DNA of 64,000 nt from Panicum virgatum. Its lineage: Eukaryota > Streptophyta > Magnoliopsida > Poales > Poaceae. Shown here piece after piece: positions 11,852-21,498 of the stretch. Both the position numbers and the translations under genes were made by a program. Below the pieces are notes generated by a model that made no database searches, was not told the origin of the DNA, and worked only from the letters and a program-made list of their open reading frames with translations. How positions within the stretch are numbered: position 1 is the stretch's first letter; every line of letters begins with the position of its first letter. The stretch is from NCBI RefSeq assembly GCF_016808335.1, contig NC_053143.1, positions 55,737,339-55,801,338 on the forward strand. Direction: 5' to 3'.

Positions 11852-12111
11852 GTTATGCTTATTTATATTGACTGTATGGACTGTATATGCTAGTATGGAC
11901 TATATAGACTGAACTTGTATGGACTGAACTTGTATATGTATTTCGTGAGATATATATGTATTTTGGGATATATCTATTGTGATATATATGCAATGCCTGT
12001 AATGTGTATCGTTATATGTATAAAACTGCCTGTGATGTTTATTGTGGTATATATGTGTTTTGGGACCATGTACGAGAAAACAACAGAAAAAATAGCTAGA
12101 ATAAGGTCAAT

Positions 12112-12530
12112 TTGCCGTGTGCCTTTGCCATAGCACACGGCAAAGTTACCATTGTTTGTCGTGTGCTATGGAAAAGGCTCACGGCAAATAGACAGTTTGC
12201 TGTGTGCCACGGCCCCGGAACACACGGCATATACATGGGTTTGCCGTGTGCCACGGGTAAGGCACACGGCAAACACGCAGTTTTGCCGTGTGCCACGCCG
12301 TTAGGGCACACGGCAAATATGCCGTCAACGGCTGGCCCCCCTAGGCCGCTTTATTTTACCGTGTGTCAAATAGAGCTCACGGCAAAATGTTTGCCGTGTG
12401 CCCGCGGCAAACTAGGCTTTGCCGGCAGCTATTTGCCGTGAGCTATTTGCGGTGTGCAACACACGGTAAAATGTTTGCCGTGTGCATTTCTCTCTTTGCC
12501 GTGTGCCCAAGGCACACGGCAAATCGCAGG
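12112..12530. repeat. Right subterminal repeats of the CACTA element
   Basis: About fifteen copies of TTTGCCGTGTGCC/GGCACACGGCAAA in both orientations up to 30 bases from the right terminus, matching the left cluster. Confidence 0.9.
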
Positions 12531-12545
12531 AATCCGGTAGTGCAC

Positions 12546-13689
12546 GCTGTGGAATTTCCTTGGCCGTATGATCACGAGCCTCCGCCGGCTGGTTCATGCG
12601 GCGGATTGGAGAAGAAGCTACTGGTCGGGCTCCATTGGGCAGCACAACTTGCTTAAGTTGGGTGCTCGCAGCAGGGCCAGCTGGATCAGCAAAACTGCAA
12701 CATGGATGGGACTCGAGGACTGGTGGAGCATGCTGGCTTACACGTGGTCCATCCCCATCCCGGTATTCATCGAGTAGATGCTAATGAACCAAGTTCTCAA
12801 GGGAAAAGGCGTCGTTGAGGATGCAGGCGGTGGCCAGCTCTTTGATTTGAGCAGTCGAGCGGAGCTGAAGCGATGGGGATGGTACGACGGTGACGCCGAG
12901 GGTGGGCAGCTGACCTGGAGCTTGGATGAACGCATCCTCGTTTGGCACATCGCCACTAGCATCTACATGAGTTGTTGGTGGCACAAGTAGAGGCACACCA
13001 CCACTAACACCAAGCAACCCAAGGCTGAGGCGGTGGAGGCGCTCTCTAACTACATGTTGTTCCTCCTGACTGCAGACCCCTACATGTTGTCTCCCACCGC
13101 CACCCGCAGCAGCTCATACATGGAGGTGTGCTATGGTATCACAACCAGAGGTCCACGCTACACCACGGCCGACGAACTGGCCGATGTGCTACGGAGCTAC
13201 GGCGATGGATTACTAGCAGCGGAGACCGGATCGGCATACACCTCGCATAGCGCCTTCGGTTTCCACCTTGATTTCACAACGCAGATCCATCTCAGATTGA
13301 TTCTGCAGATTGGGTGTAAGCTTGGCGCAAAGCTGATTAGCGAGGAGGAGGTGAAGGTGCAGGACGATGACGCAGCAACAGGCTCGCTGGAGGTGCTCGC
13401 TCGAGTGTGGGTGGAGATGTTGTGCTACGCAGCGCAGCAATGCAGTGCAGATTCTCATGCCAAGCAGCTGAGCAACGGTGGTGAGCTCGTCACCGTCGCT
13501 GCCCTTCTGGTGAAATACCTCACAAAACAAAATTTTCCAGAGGCGGGGACTAGGTTTGATCCCCGGCACTGGCACCGGGGAGGCCCCTTCGGAAGCCCCA
13601 TACCAGATGATGAAGATGATACAATATTTTCCCTAGCACGAGCAGAGGCTGTGCATCTGAGTAGTCCCGACCACGCACCTCCACGTTAA
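12546..13689 (+). pseudogene. DUF4220/DUF594 family gene, C-terminal part, split by the CACTA element
   Basis: One frame runs from the insertion site to TAA 13687-13689 with two nonsense codons: TAG 12775-12777 and TAG 12988-12990. Features of the grass DUF4220/DUF594 family: WSGSIGQHNLL and GLEDWWSMLAY in the first part, ERILVWHIATSIYMSC in the middle, ALSNYMLFLLTADPYML next, and the DUF594 block VWVEMLCYAAQQC..HAKQLSNGGEL near 13410-13490. The family's function is not established; members are plant proteins with N-terminal membrane segments. The reading frame joins the bases left of 5570 when the CACTA element is removed, so insertion was into coding sequence. Apart from the two stops the frame is clean over about 380 codons, which suggests the gene was lost recently. 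Bases 13690-13842 look like a 3' untranslated tail. Confidence 0.8.
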
Positions 13690-14039
13690 CCCCACTACCT
13701 CTTTCCTTTTGATGGCGTGTAACCATACAAGTGAGACTGCATCATATTTGCGTCTTCTATCAAATAATGTTACGTGATGTACTCCATATACAATAATCCC
13801 AACAATATTCCGCTCTTTATTAGTCTTGGCTCTTAAAATATGTACTCCCTCTGTCCCAAATTTCTGTTCCTTTTACTTTTTGTATAGATTCAGCTTTTTT
13901 TTCATGAATATATTTTATGTATAAACTAGTCCATCAACCCGTGCTCTCGCACGGGTTAGAGTTTTAGAGGATATAGATTTAATCTGTAATAATATTAGAG
14001 CTGATTGTTTTAATTCATCTTTTGTAATGTCATTGTGTG

Positions 14040-14330
14040 TAATGTATATGCAAATCTAGAAATTATTTCAATTTATATTTTATGATGGCACATTAGGTAA
14101 TTTATATGTAGATTTAGGGCTTATTTTAATTCATATTTTATAATGTCATGTTGAGTAATTTATATGCAAATTTAAAGGGTTATTTTAATTCGTATTTCAC
14201 AATGGCATGGTGAGTAATTTTATGCAAATTTAAGGGTTATTTAATTCATATTTCATAATGGTACTATGGACAATTTTTATACAAATTTAGGGATTATTTT
14301 ATTTCATCTTTCATAATGTCATGGTAGCTA
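14040..14330. repeat. About 58-bp AT-rich tandem repeat in the Helitron
   Basis: About five imperfect units of the form ATGCAAATTTAGGGNTTATTT - AATTCATATTTNATAATG - TCATGNTGAGTAATTT, the first and last most diverged. Confidence 0.8.
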
Positions 14331-14415
14331 ATTTTTTAGAAACTATAATAGATCTAATTGACAAAAAAACTTAGAGTAAATTTAAAAATAGAAAAAAATC
14401 TGCAAATAAAAAGAA

Positions 14416-14590
14416 GAAATTTGTTTTCGTTGAGAGTTGAACTCAAAACCTTTCATAATGGTAGAGGTGGGTAATTACTTAAAAAATAAATTGAAAATGA
14501 AAAAATCTACCAAAAAAGAAGAAATTTGTTTTCGTCGAGAGTTGAACTCAAAACCTTTCGTAATGGCAGAGGTGGGTAATTACTTAGAAA
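14416..14590. repeat. About 73-bp direct duplication, copies 101 bases apart
   Basis: GAAGAAATTTGTTTTCGTYG to GGTGGGTAATTACTTA occurs at 14416-14486 and again at 14517-14587 with three or four differences. Contains GAGTTGAACTC, a short perfect palindrome. Confidence 0.85.
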
Positions 14591-14821
14591 ACGGATCTAA
14601 TGGCTATTAATATCCCAATATGCTAATTGATGGTTGGATGTTTCTGATTTTTTGGGAATTTCTAGGATTTATCTTTTTTTCTAGCGCGCTTCGCAGTTCG
14701 TGCATCTTTTGTAACATCTAATTAGTAATAGTAAGATGTGTAAATTTCAACATCATATCTGAACAATGGATGGACAGAGAGAGGACTAAAAGAAACTATA
14801 ATCTTGGATGGAGGGAGTCTA

Positions 14822-15149
14822 TTTTAATTCTGCCTATTTGTTTTATAAACTCTGTATATACAATGGTTACCTTTTTTAGATAATGGAATAGTTTTGGCTT
14901 CAGTTGTTCTCATCAAGAGAGTATATGTCAGACCAAATTATTATAAAGTGGTAGTACATGTAAGATATCTAGCCAAAACGTCAAGGTGCATACCTAGTAA
15001 ACTTAAAAGTACTTGCTTTAAAGAAGGTACTACAACCCTAATATACAATTCCGGTTGCCGTGGCATGTCCACTCCAACCATATCTTATTGTAGTAGTCTT
15101 CCTACGCAAGAAAGGTATGAATGGCACCAAAGCTTGAGCCAAATTCAAC
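14822..15149. other. Spacer, nothing recognised
   Basis: AT-rich, no long frame, no terminal repeats. It may be flanking DNA or a degraded part of the adjoining LINE. Confidence 0.35.
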
Positions 15150-15575
15150 ACTAATGAGGAATACCTCCATAAGCTAATCAAAACTCTAAACACAAAAAAC
15201 AAACCGCCACTGAGATAGACCTTATACAGACACAAAACCATACAAGTGGGAAGGTGGACTACGACGCGCCTAGGAGAGGGTGAATTAGACTTGTTGGAGC
15301 CTCTCACACAAATATGGATCATAGTTGGGGATTTCAACTTATATAGATCACCAGATGATAGAAAATAGTTGGGGATTTCAACTTATATAGATCACCAGAG
15401 GATAGAAACAAGTCACGAGCAGATATCAATAATATGCGTATGTTCAACAAAGCCATCAGTTCTCTAAGTCTAGTGGAAATTCTTTTACATGAGAAAAAAT
15501 TCGCTTGGACCAACAAGCAGGTTAAATCCTCTTCTTGAACGTCTAGATTTGTTTTTCACATCAACGGCTTGCACA
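15150..15575 (+). pseudogene. LINE (L1-type) endonuclease fragment
   Basis: Translation from about 15313 gives WIIVGDFNLYRSP, then DRNKSRADINNMRMFNKAIS and FAWTNKQ, the C-terminal part of the plant L1 apurinic-type endonuclease, including the GDFN catalytic block. A 44-base segment carrying GDFNLYRSP is duplicated in tandem (15321-15364 and 15365-15408), which breaks the frame. After about 15530 the expected 'LLERLD' block is shifted in frame. The fragment ends abruptly at the CACTA terminus; reverse transcriptase is not seen. Start of the fragment is uncertain. Confidence 0.65.
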
Positions 15576-16070
15576 CACTACAGGAAATGCAACAATTTTT
15601 GTCAGCTAGGAACCTACGAAAACAAGCAAAAAACCGACGAAAACAACAGTTTTCATCGGTTTATACTAATTTTCGTTGGTATTTGGCCGTTGAAAAAATA
15701 TGACAAAAAATAAACTGCTTTTTTCGATCGATGACAAAAGATAACTAATTTTCATCGGCCATAACTTGCCGACAAAAACCTACCGCACCCTGGGAGTTTT
15801 GGCGCACGGGGACAATTTTCGTTGGCCACCAACGAAAACAAGCAGCATCAATTTTCGCTGGTTTTTCTACGCAAACGAAACGAAACAATTTTCATTGGTT
15901 TTTTGTCGGCCCACGAAAATTACAATTTTTGTTTAAAAATAAATATGCCATTTCAGTTTCATTCAGATTGGGTGCTTCCACAATATCTTAATTTTCAGAG
16001 TTTCTGCTTATAGATGTCACAAAATATTCATATAAAGCGTAGTGCAACGGTTTCTCATTCTTACAGATTA
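15576..16070 (+). mobile_element. Left end of a second CACTA element (TTTTCGTYGG family)
   Basis: Starts CACTACAGGAAATGCAACA inside the LINE fragment. Subterminal words TTTTCGTTGG, TTTTCATCGG and CGACGAAAAC recur about ten times in both orientations up to 15925. No right terminus was found before or after the chromovirus, so the element is truncated or its end is too diverged. The chromovirus at 16076 is inserted in or next to it. Confidence 0.7.
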
Positions 16071-16075
16071 GTACA

Positions 16076-16402
16076 TGTCACACCCGGTTTACAAAGGACA
16101 TAAACCGAGCAATCATATATGCGCCAGGATCAAGTCACGCATATAGATCGGCGGCGGGGCGGGGGGGGGGGGGGGGGGGGGTGGTTGTGATCTGTTGGAT
16201 CTAGACCGGATGGCTCAGGACGAAGGGGTACGTTGATCTAATCTGGTGCGCTCAAATAAGATGTAACGGCTCAGGTTCGATGGCTCTCATATCTAATCCT
16301 GCGCATCTACTCGGGATCGAACGGCTGGGATCCATCCCGCGCGCGGGGCGGCGGCGCTCGTCCGCCGGTGGCTCTGTCTGCGGCGGCGCGGCGCGCGGCA
16401 CT
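16076..16402 (-). repeat. Left LTR remnant with internal deletion
   Basis: First about 65 bases match the start of the other two LTRs, then the sequence jumps to the part equivalent to 22604 and 36783 ('GTGATCTGTTGGATCTA'), a loss of roughly 1.9 kb. The junction carries a 21-base G run (16161-16181). The remnant ends near 16402 at a join to a reverse-transcriptase scrap. Confidence 0.8.
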
Positions 16403-17334
16403 TCAGATGCACTTGCTGAATTTGGCATACAGCTTGTGCTGGTACCGGGGCCGCATGTTGCTACCAGATGCAGCGGGAGCCATCTTCCTCTTCTTGTCCT
16501 CAATCTCCCGGTGCTTGCGCTCGGTGTTGACGGCAGCATCAACCAACTGGTTGAAGTCGTCGAAGCGGTGGTTCAGGAGCGCGTACTGAATGTGATCATT
16601 CAGACCCTCCTGGAAGTGCTCCTGCTCGTCGCCATCAACGGCGACATCTCCAGGGGCGTAGCTAGCAAGCTGGAGGAAGCGGTCACGGTACTCCATCACC
16701 GTCATAGCTCCCTGAAGCGAAAAACAAGGATATAGTGAGATGAATTAACAAGGTATGAGGATAGATAAAATGATTTAGATTCAAAGGAAATGCTGAAAAG
16801 AATTTATGTCTTGATTTACCTGCTTAAAAGCAAGAAACTCCTTCCGCTTCGTCTTCATGACTCCAACGGGGACGTGGTGGCTCCTAAAGCGCTCCCGAAA
16901 TTGGACCCAGGAGAGAGTGTCACGGTCCTGCACCGGGTAGGACTCCCACCAGTCGAGAGTGGAGCCTCGTAGCTGTCCTGCTGCGTAAAGGACTCACTCG
17001 TGATCGTCGCACTGAGCGATCTCCAGCTGACGCTCCACTGCAAGAAGCCAGTCGTCGGCCTGGATAGGGTCAGCCGCGTGAGAAAATGTCGGCGGGTGGC
17101 CCTTTAGGAAGTCCGCGTGCCTATTGCGGATCTGCTGCGGTGGTGGAGGCGGAGGCTGTACATGAGCCTGCTGCAGTGCCTGAACCGTAGTGGTCAGGGT
17201 CGCCATCATCTACATCTGGAGCTGGAAGAACTGCTCCGGAGTCAAGGTAGGCGGCATCGGTAACAGCTGGTCGCACCCTGGTTAGTCTGCCCCTGTGGCT
17301 GCTGGCCAGTGCCGGTCCTTCTTCGATTCGCCAT
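16403..17334 (-). pseudogene. Chromovirus gag, left copy, with 108-nt intron, fused to an RT scrap
   Basis: Gag forms the virus-like particle. Start ATG at 17334 (MANRRRTG). Exon 1 has a Gln/Pro-rich linker then the gag core pattern HPPTFSHAADPIQADDWL, LRGSTLDWWESYPVQDRDT, and HVPVGVMKTKRKEFLAFKQ. A GT-AG intron at 16819-16712 separates it from MTVMEYRDRFLQLASYAPGD. The intron is AT-rich and would put stops in the frame if retained. A TGA after QCDDHE (probably CGA) disables the copy. After SNMRPRYQ the sequence switches to [10 protein letters not shown], a piece of RT normally about 1.5 kb further on, through a deletion. The right copy (33424-34315) shares the intron at the same site. Confidence 0.85.
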
Positions 17335-17850
17335 CTGAATTGAACAAAGATTCATGAGTGATAGATATTGTAGATTATCGAAAAGAAATTCTGTAATGAT
17401 AAAGTAGAAAGAACAGAGTGATTGGTTTTACCCCCAACGATCTAACTCATTTTATTAATTAATTCAAGTTTAACTTAAAAGATGATTTACTTTTAAACAT
17501 GTTCAACAACTAGACTATGCAATCAACCAAAAAACCAACTCATACATGTTTGCATAAAACAAGCATACAAGATTCACATTTTAGCCGAGCTTAGCACACG
17601 ACTCGACTAACACAACGCGTTGGAAGCGTTCTAGCGTACTTTTACAAAGGTAGCCTAAACTTATGGGGTCAGTCAGCTGAGAATGGCCAAAACCTACGGA
17701 AAGAACCAGAGAGATTGAGTGAATTAAAATTTTTGGACTCAAGGAAAATAGATAGGAGCAAAAATAAATTTTTATTTTTTTTCAGCAAGCAAGGCAGAGA
17801 TAAGAAGTTCTAAATTCGACCAGTTCTAACTAGGCTTTCGTCCTACAGTC

Positions 17851-17868
17851 GACACGGCTCTGATACCA
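17851..17868 (-). promoter_or_regulatory. Primer binding site, initiator-Met tRNA type
   Basis: The minus strand reads TGGTATCAGAGCCGTGTC, four bases inside the LTR end at 17873. It matches the 3' end of plant initiator methionine tRNA and fixes the element's orientation. Confidence 0.9.
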
Positions 17869-18725
17869 ATTCTGTCACACCCAGTTTACAAAGGACATAA
17901 ACCGAGCAATCATATATATGCCAGGATCAAGTCACTCATATATACAACAGAACTATCAAGATATCACAACACATGTCACGTAAAAAGACATAATAAATGA
18001 GTACGAATGTATTATTATTACATGAGTGACAAAAATGTCTGATATAGCAGAAGCGTAAAACATATACGAAACTCTCTCTGAAGCAGGGCACCACAGGGAC
18101 GTCGACTGGGAGACAAAGTGCCTAGAAGTCGTCGAAGCCGCGGATGTAGTCCTCCACGTTGCCGAGAACTGAGCAGCAGTCGAAGATATCCAAAGAAGGT
18201 GTAGAGGAAGCAAGAGTGAGTACACAACTTGTACTCAACAAGTATAACACGACTATGAGGCTCTAAGGTTGGCTGACTCAACTGCATTAGCTTTTAATCT
18301 TGGCAAATTTTATTTAAGCTATTTACTACAAGTGGATGAATTACCATAAACCCAAATTACATAGAAATTAATCATATTTAATTAAGAAACTACTGAGAAC
18401 CATGCCAAAAACCACCAAGGTAACCCCCACTAATCAGACGGAGGATCTAGACCGCTCATGACCGTGAGCACGGCTAGTATACCAGTTTTCACTCTCGAGA
18501 GGTTGCACATCTTTATCCACAAGTCATGGGCTATGCTAGTTGTTCATCACACTTCCTTAGGTGAGATCACTAGCAAGCACACTATGAGGCCGTTACAAAG
18601 GACACGTTGGTAAGGTGTAACCGCTAAGGATTCTGGATCAGCGACTATGGAGTAGGCCTCGAGGGGGTACAAGCACACAGCACAGACCAAGCCTCATATA
18701 GAGAGGGCCATAGAAGCTTACCACC

Positions 18726-21498
18726 TGTCACACCCGGTTTATGAAGGCAAACCGAATGCATCTCATATGTGCGCCAGGATCAGTTTACACACATATGATT
18801 AACCATAAAGTGAATATCACAACGAGTGCAAGCATAAAGAGAGTATTAAGTAACTTTATTACAAAACCGAATGTCTTAAGCGAATAAGTAAACATCTATA
18901 GAGTAGCAGCGGAATCTTCTTTAGCATAGGCAGATGACTGGGAGACATACGCCTAGAAATCCTCGAAGTCTTCTGGAAACTCCGGACAGTTGTTATTATG
19001 GTCTGAGCAGCAAGTATGCAAGGGTGAGTACACATATGGTTGGTACTCAACAAGTGGTAGGGAAACAACTATAATATATGCAAGGCTAATTCAAGGAATA
19101 GCTGACACGGTTAACTGCACTCAGCACTTTTAGTTGATCAAATTTTTATTAGCAAGCATTATCTAGATATAAGTATATACCATTAAACCCATAAGATAAG
19201 CATATATAAAGATAAACAACAATAACTATAAATTAGAGCATCGATTTAGATCAACTTCAAGTTCAATTATCATGTGAGGGTCCAAGGCGCTCGTGACCAT
19301 GAGCACGGCTGATATATCAGTTTTACACTATGCAGAGGTTGTACACTTTACCCACAACTCGTGTTTCCCATGTCGCCCGGGTTTGCAAAGCCCTTAATCA
19401 CTTCATTTGGTGAGTGGCTAGGGATTCACTACGAGGCTTTTCCAAAGAATCACTATATGTACGCACTGGTCCCTTTTTCTCCGGTACCTCAGAAGACGAA
19501 GCTTCATTCACCCGCTCCTCAAAGCTCAATAACCCAAAAATCCACCAATCAAACGCCCCAGGCACGACATATAGATCATCTAGTTACTTAGCCAAGACCA
19601 GAGCCATATAGTATTGTGGTTGCACTGTTTTCTTGGGTGGTTCTCCATGTTCCAATTAACACATATGATCCTGATTAACAACATTAAACAATCATGAACA
19701 TGAAGTAAACAAGTATAGCAGTTGTATATTATCCACCCATAACCAAGGTAAAGCGACTAGCATAGCTACCCAACATGAAAAAAATAAACCCAAGTTGATC
19801 AAGGAATAAGGTAAACAATACTAGGCATGTCCTTAACTCGGTTCCCATCATATTATAGACACATGCATGTACATAAAAGTAAATGTGATAGATTTGGTGA
19901 TTTCATGGGTCAAAACATGATCAAGTGTCCACTTGACTTCCTCAAACTGCTGCTGGTCCGGTCCTCCAAAGTCTTGATCTTGCTCCTCCTCCTCAAACTG
20001 CGGATCGTCTATCGCACCAAACACGCACATACAAACAAACAAGTACAAACAATAAGAAATAGTACACCAGACAACATAAACAGTACAAAAAGAGGTTACT
20101 AAACTATACTACTTGTTGCAACAATCGCGTGAGCGTAAAGATCATCGAAAACGGATCTAAAACGGAAAAGTTATGGCTAAAACAAGATCTAAGGGCTAAA
20201 ACATAATTAAATCTTATACGCAGGGGCTAAAACATAAAAGAAAGGGCTTTTTCGTAAATACTTTTCAACAGCAGTGGACGGTGGGTTAATTTTGATAAAA
20301 CAGAGGGGTTTATGTGCAAAACGGGTTTGGTTGACCGGTAAGCATCTGGTTTGACTCTGCTTAGGTTGGATCTGGGCCACCCGATCTAGATCGGACGGCC
20401 ACCGTGGGTTGGGGCGAGTTGGCGGCAGCGCGGGCGATCGGCGGCGAGCTGAGGCGATGGCGCGCGGCGGCGGATCGTCGGACTTGGCCGTAAATGGCCG
20501 TCCGGGGCTCGAATCGAGCACGGCAAGCACTGGAAGCACGAGCGCGACCTTGCGAACCGATCTAGGGCATCGGCGCAGAGCCTAGGCGAGCGGAGCGAGC
20601 TTGCGGCGGCGCACGGCGGAGCAGCGGCGCCGGCGAACAGATGCGGGCAAAACAGAGCGAGGGAGAGGGGGATAAGGAGCTGGAGAGCTCCCTCACCTCG
20701 ATGCGAAGCTTCGAGGCGGCGAAAATTGTCGACGGGGAGCAGTGGAACGGCGGCGCAGCTTGAAGCTCCAAGCTCCAACAATGGCGGCGGTGCGGAAGCT
20801 AGGGTTTTGCGAGGCAAGAGGTGGCGGCTTTGGGGTAGGGTTCAAGGGGGGTCTTGGGGCGCTTATATAGGGGCAGACTCGGGCCTTTGGCGTGCGGGCC
20901 AAGAGAGGCACGGCGGCGCGCGCGGTCGGGTCAGATTCGAGCTCGAGTCCAGCTCGGTTGGGTCTGGGAGATGGACCCGATGGGCGGGGCCCACCTGTCA
21001 GCCACAGAGGGGGAGAGGAGGCGAAGCGGGCCATCGCGAGGACTGGGCCACGTGGACTGTGCTGGGCCGGCGGGGGAAAAGAACGAACGGGCCAGCGCGG
21101 AGACTGGCCGGAGAAGAGGAAAAAGGAGAATGGGCCGGGCAAGGTTTTGGGCCGCGGGAAAGGAGAAGAGAAGAAAAAGAAAAAGAAGAGGTGGGCCAGG
21201 CTGAAAGCAGGTTAGGGAAAAAGGAAAGGCTTTCTATTTATCTGAAACGGTTCAAACACCTTCAATTTAAATTCAAATCCGAGGATTCGAATTTAAATTG
21301 AACAACAAGCAAATAAAGATGTAAACCAGCATGAAATGCACACACCTATTTTCCTTATATTTATTTTATGGCTAAATAATTTATTTATTTCCCGACAAAT
21401 GCTCTAAAATCAAAATAAATTAAACAAACTCTTATCGAACCTATACAAAGTCCAATTAATTTTAATTAGGTTCCTAATTTGAAAACACAGGTGTTACA
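18726..21498 (-). mobile_element. Solo LTR of a related Ty3 family
   Basis: TGTCACACCCGG...AGGTGTTACA with 5-bp TSD CCACC on both sides (18721-18725, 21499-21503); the uninterrupted site is seen in the right LTR near 35698. Length 2773. Same general plan as the host LTR (AT-rich, GC-rich block with a TATA box at about 20868 on the minus strand, TTTAAATTCAAA words near the end) but different sequence, so a sister family. The internal region was lost by LTR-LTR recombination. Confidence 0.9.

Larger units (their letters stand above)
5570..12542 (+). mobile_element. Complete CACTA (En/Spm) DNA transposon, degenerate
   Basis: Both termini are present: CACTACCGGA at 5570 and its inverse TCCGGTAGTG ending at 12542, flanked by the 3-bp TSD CAC (5567-5569 and 12543-12545). 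Many direct and inverted copies of TTTGCCGTGTGCC pack the subterminal regions (5588-5960, 6915-7036, 12112-12530), the expected binding sites of the element's own DNA-binding protein. Two genes lie between: a shortened TNP2-like transposase and a seven-exon Transposase_24-type gene. Both have stops, so the element is no longer autonomous but might be mobilised by an intact relative. It interrupts the coding region of a DUF594-family gene. Confidence 0.93.
13926..14736 (-). mobile_element. Short non-autonomous Helitron
   Basis: On the minus strand it starts TCTTACTATTAC (T at 14736, preceded by A) and ends with a hairpin of stem AACCCGTGC/GCACGGGTT (13936-13957), a 6-base spacer and CTAG, followed by T. 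This is the TC...hairpin...CTRR architecture inserted between A and T. No target duplication is seen, as expected. It is 811 bases with no helicase gene; two tandem-repeat blocks fill much of it. Confidence 0.7.
13845..14818. mobile_element. Stowaway-like MITE interrupted by a Helitron
   Basis: The left end reads TA then CTCCCTCTGTCCCAAA; the right end is the imperfect inverse, TTGGATGGAGGGAG, near a TA. Removing the Helitron (13926-14736) leaves about 165 bases, a usual Stowaway length. Termini match at about 12 of 16 positions by eye, so this is an old copy. Confidence 0.65.

Noticed and set aside
16280..16735. Plus-strand 151-codon frame over the left gag
   Set aside because: Shadow of the minus-strand gag; the same shadow appears at 33281-33745.
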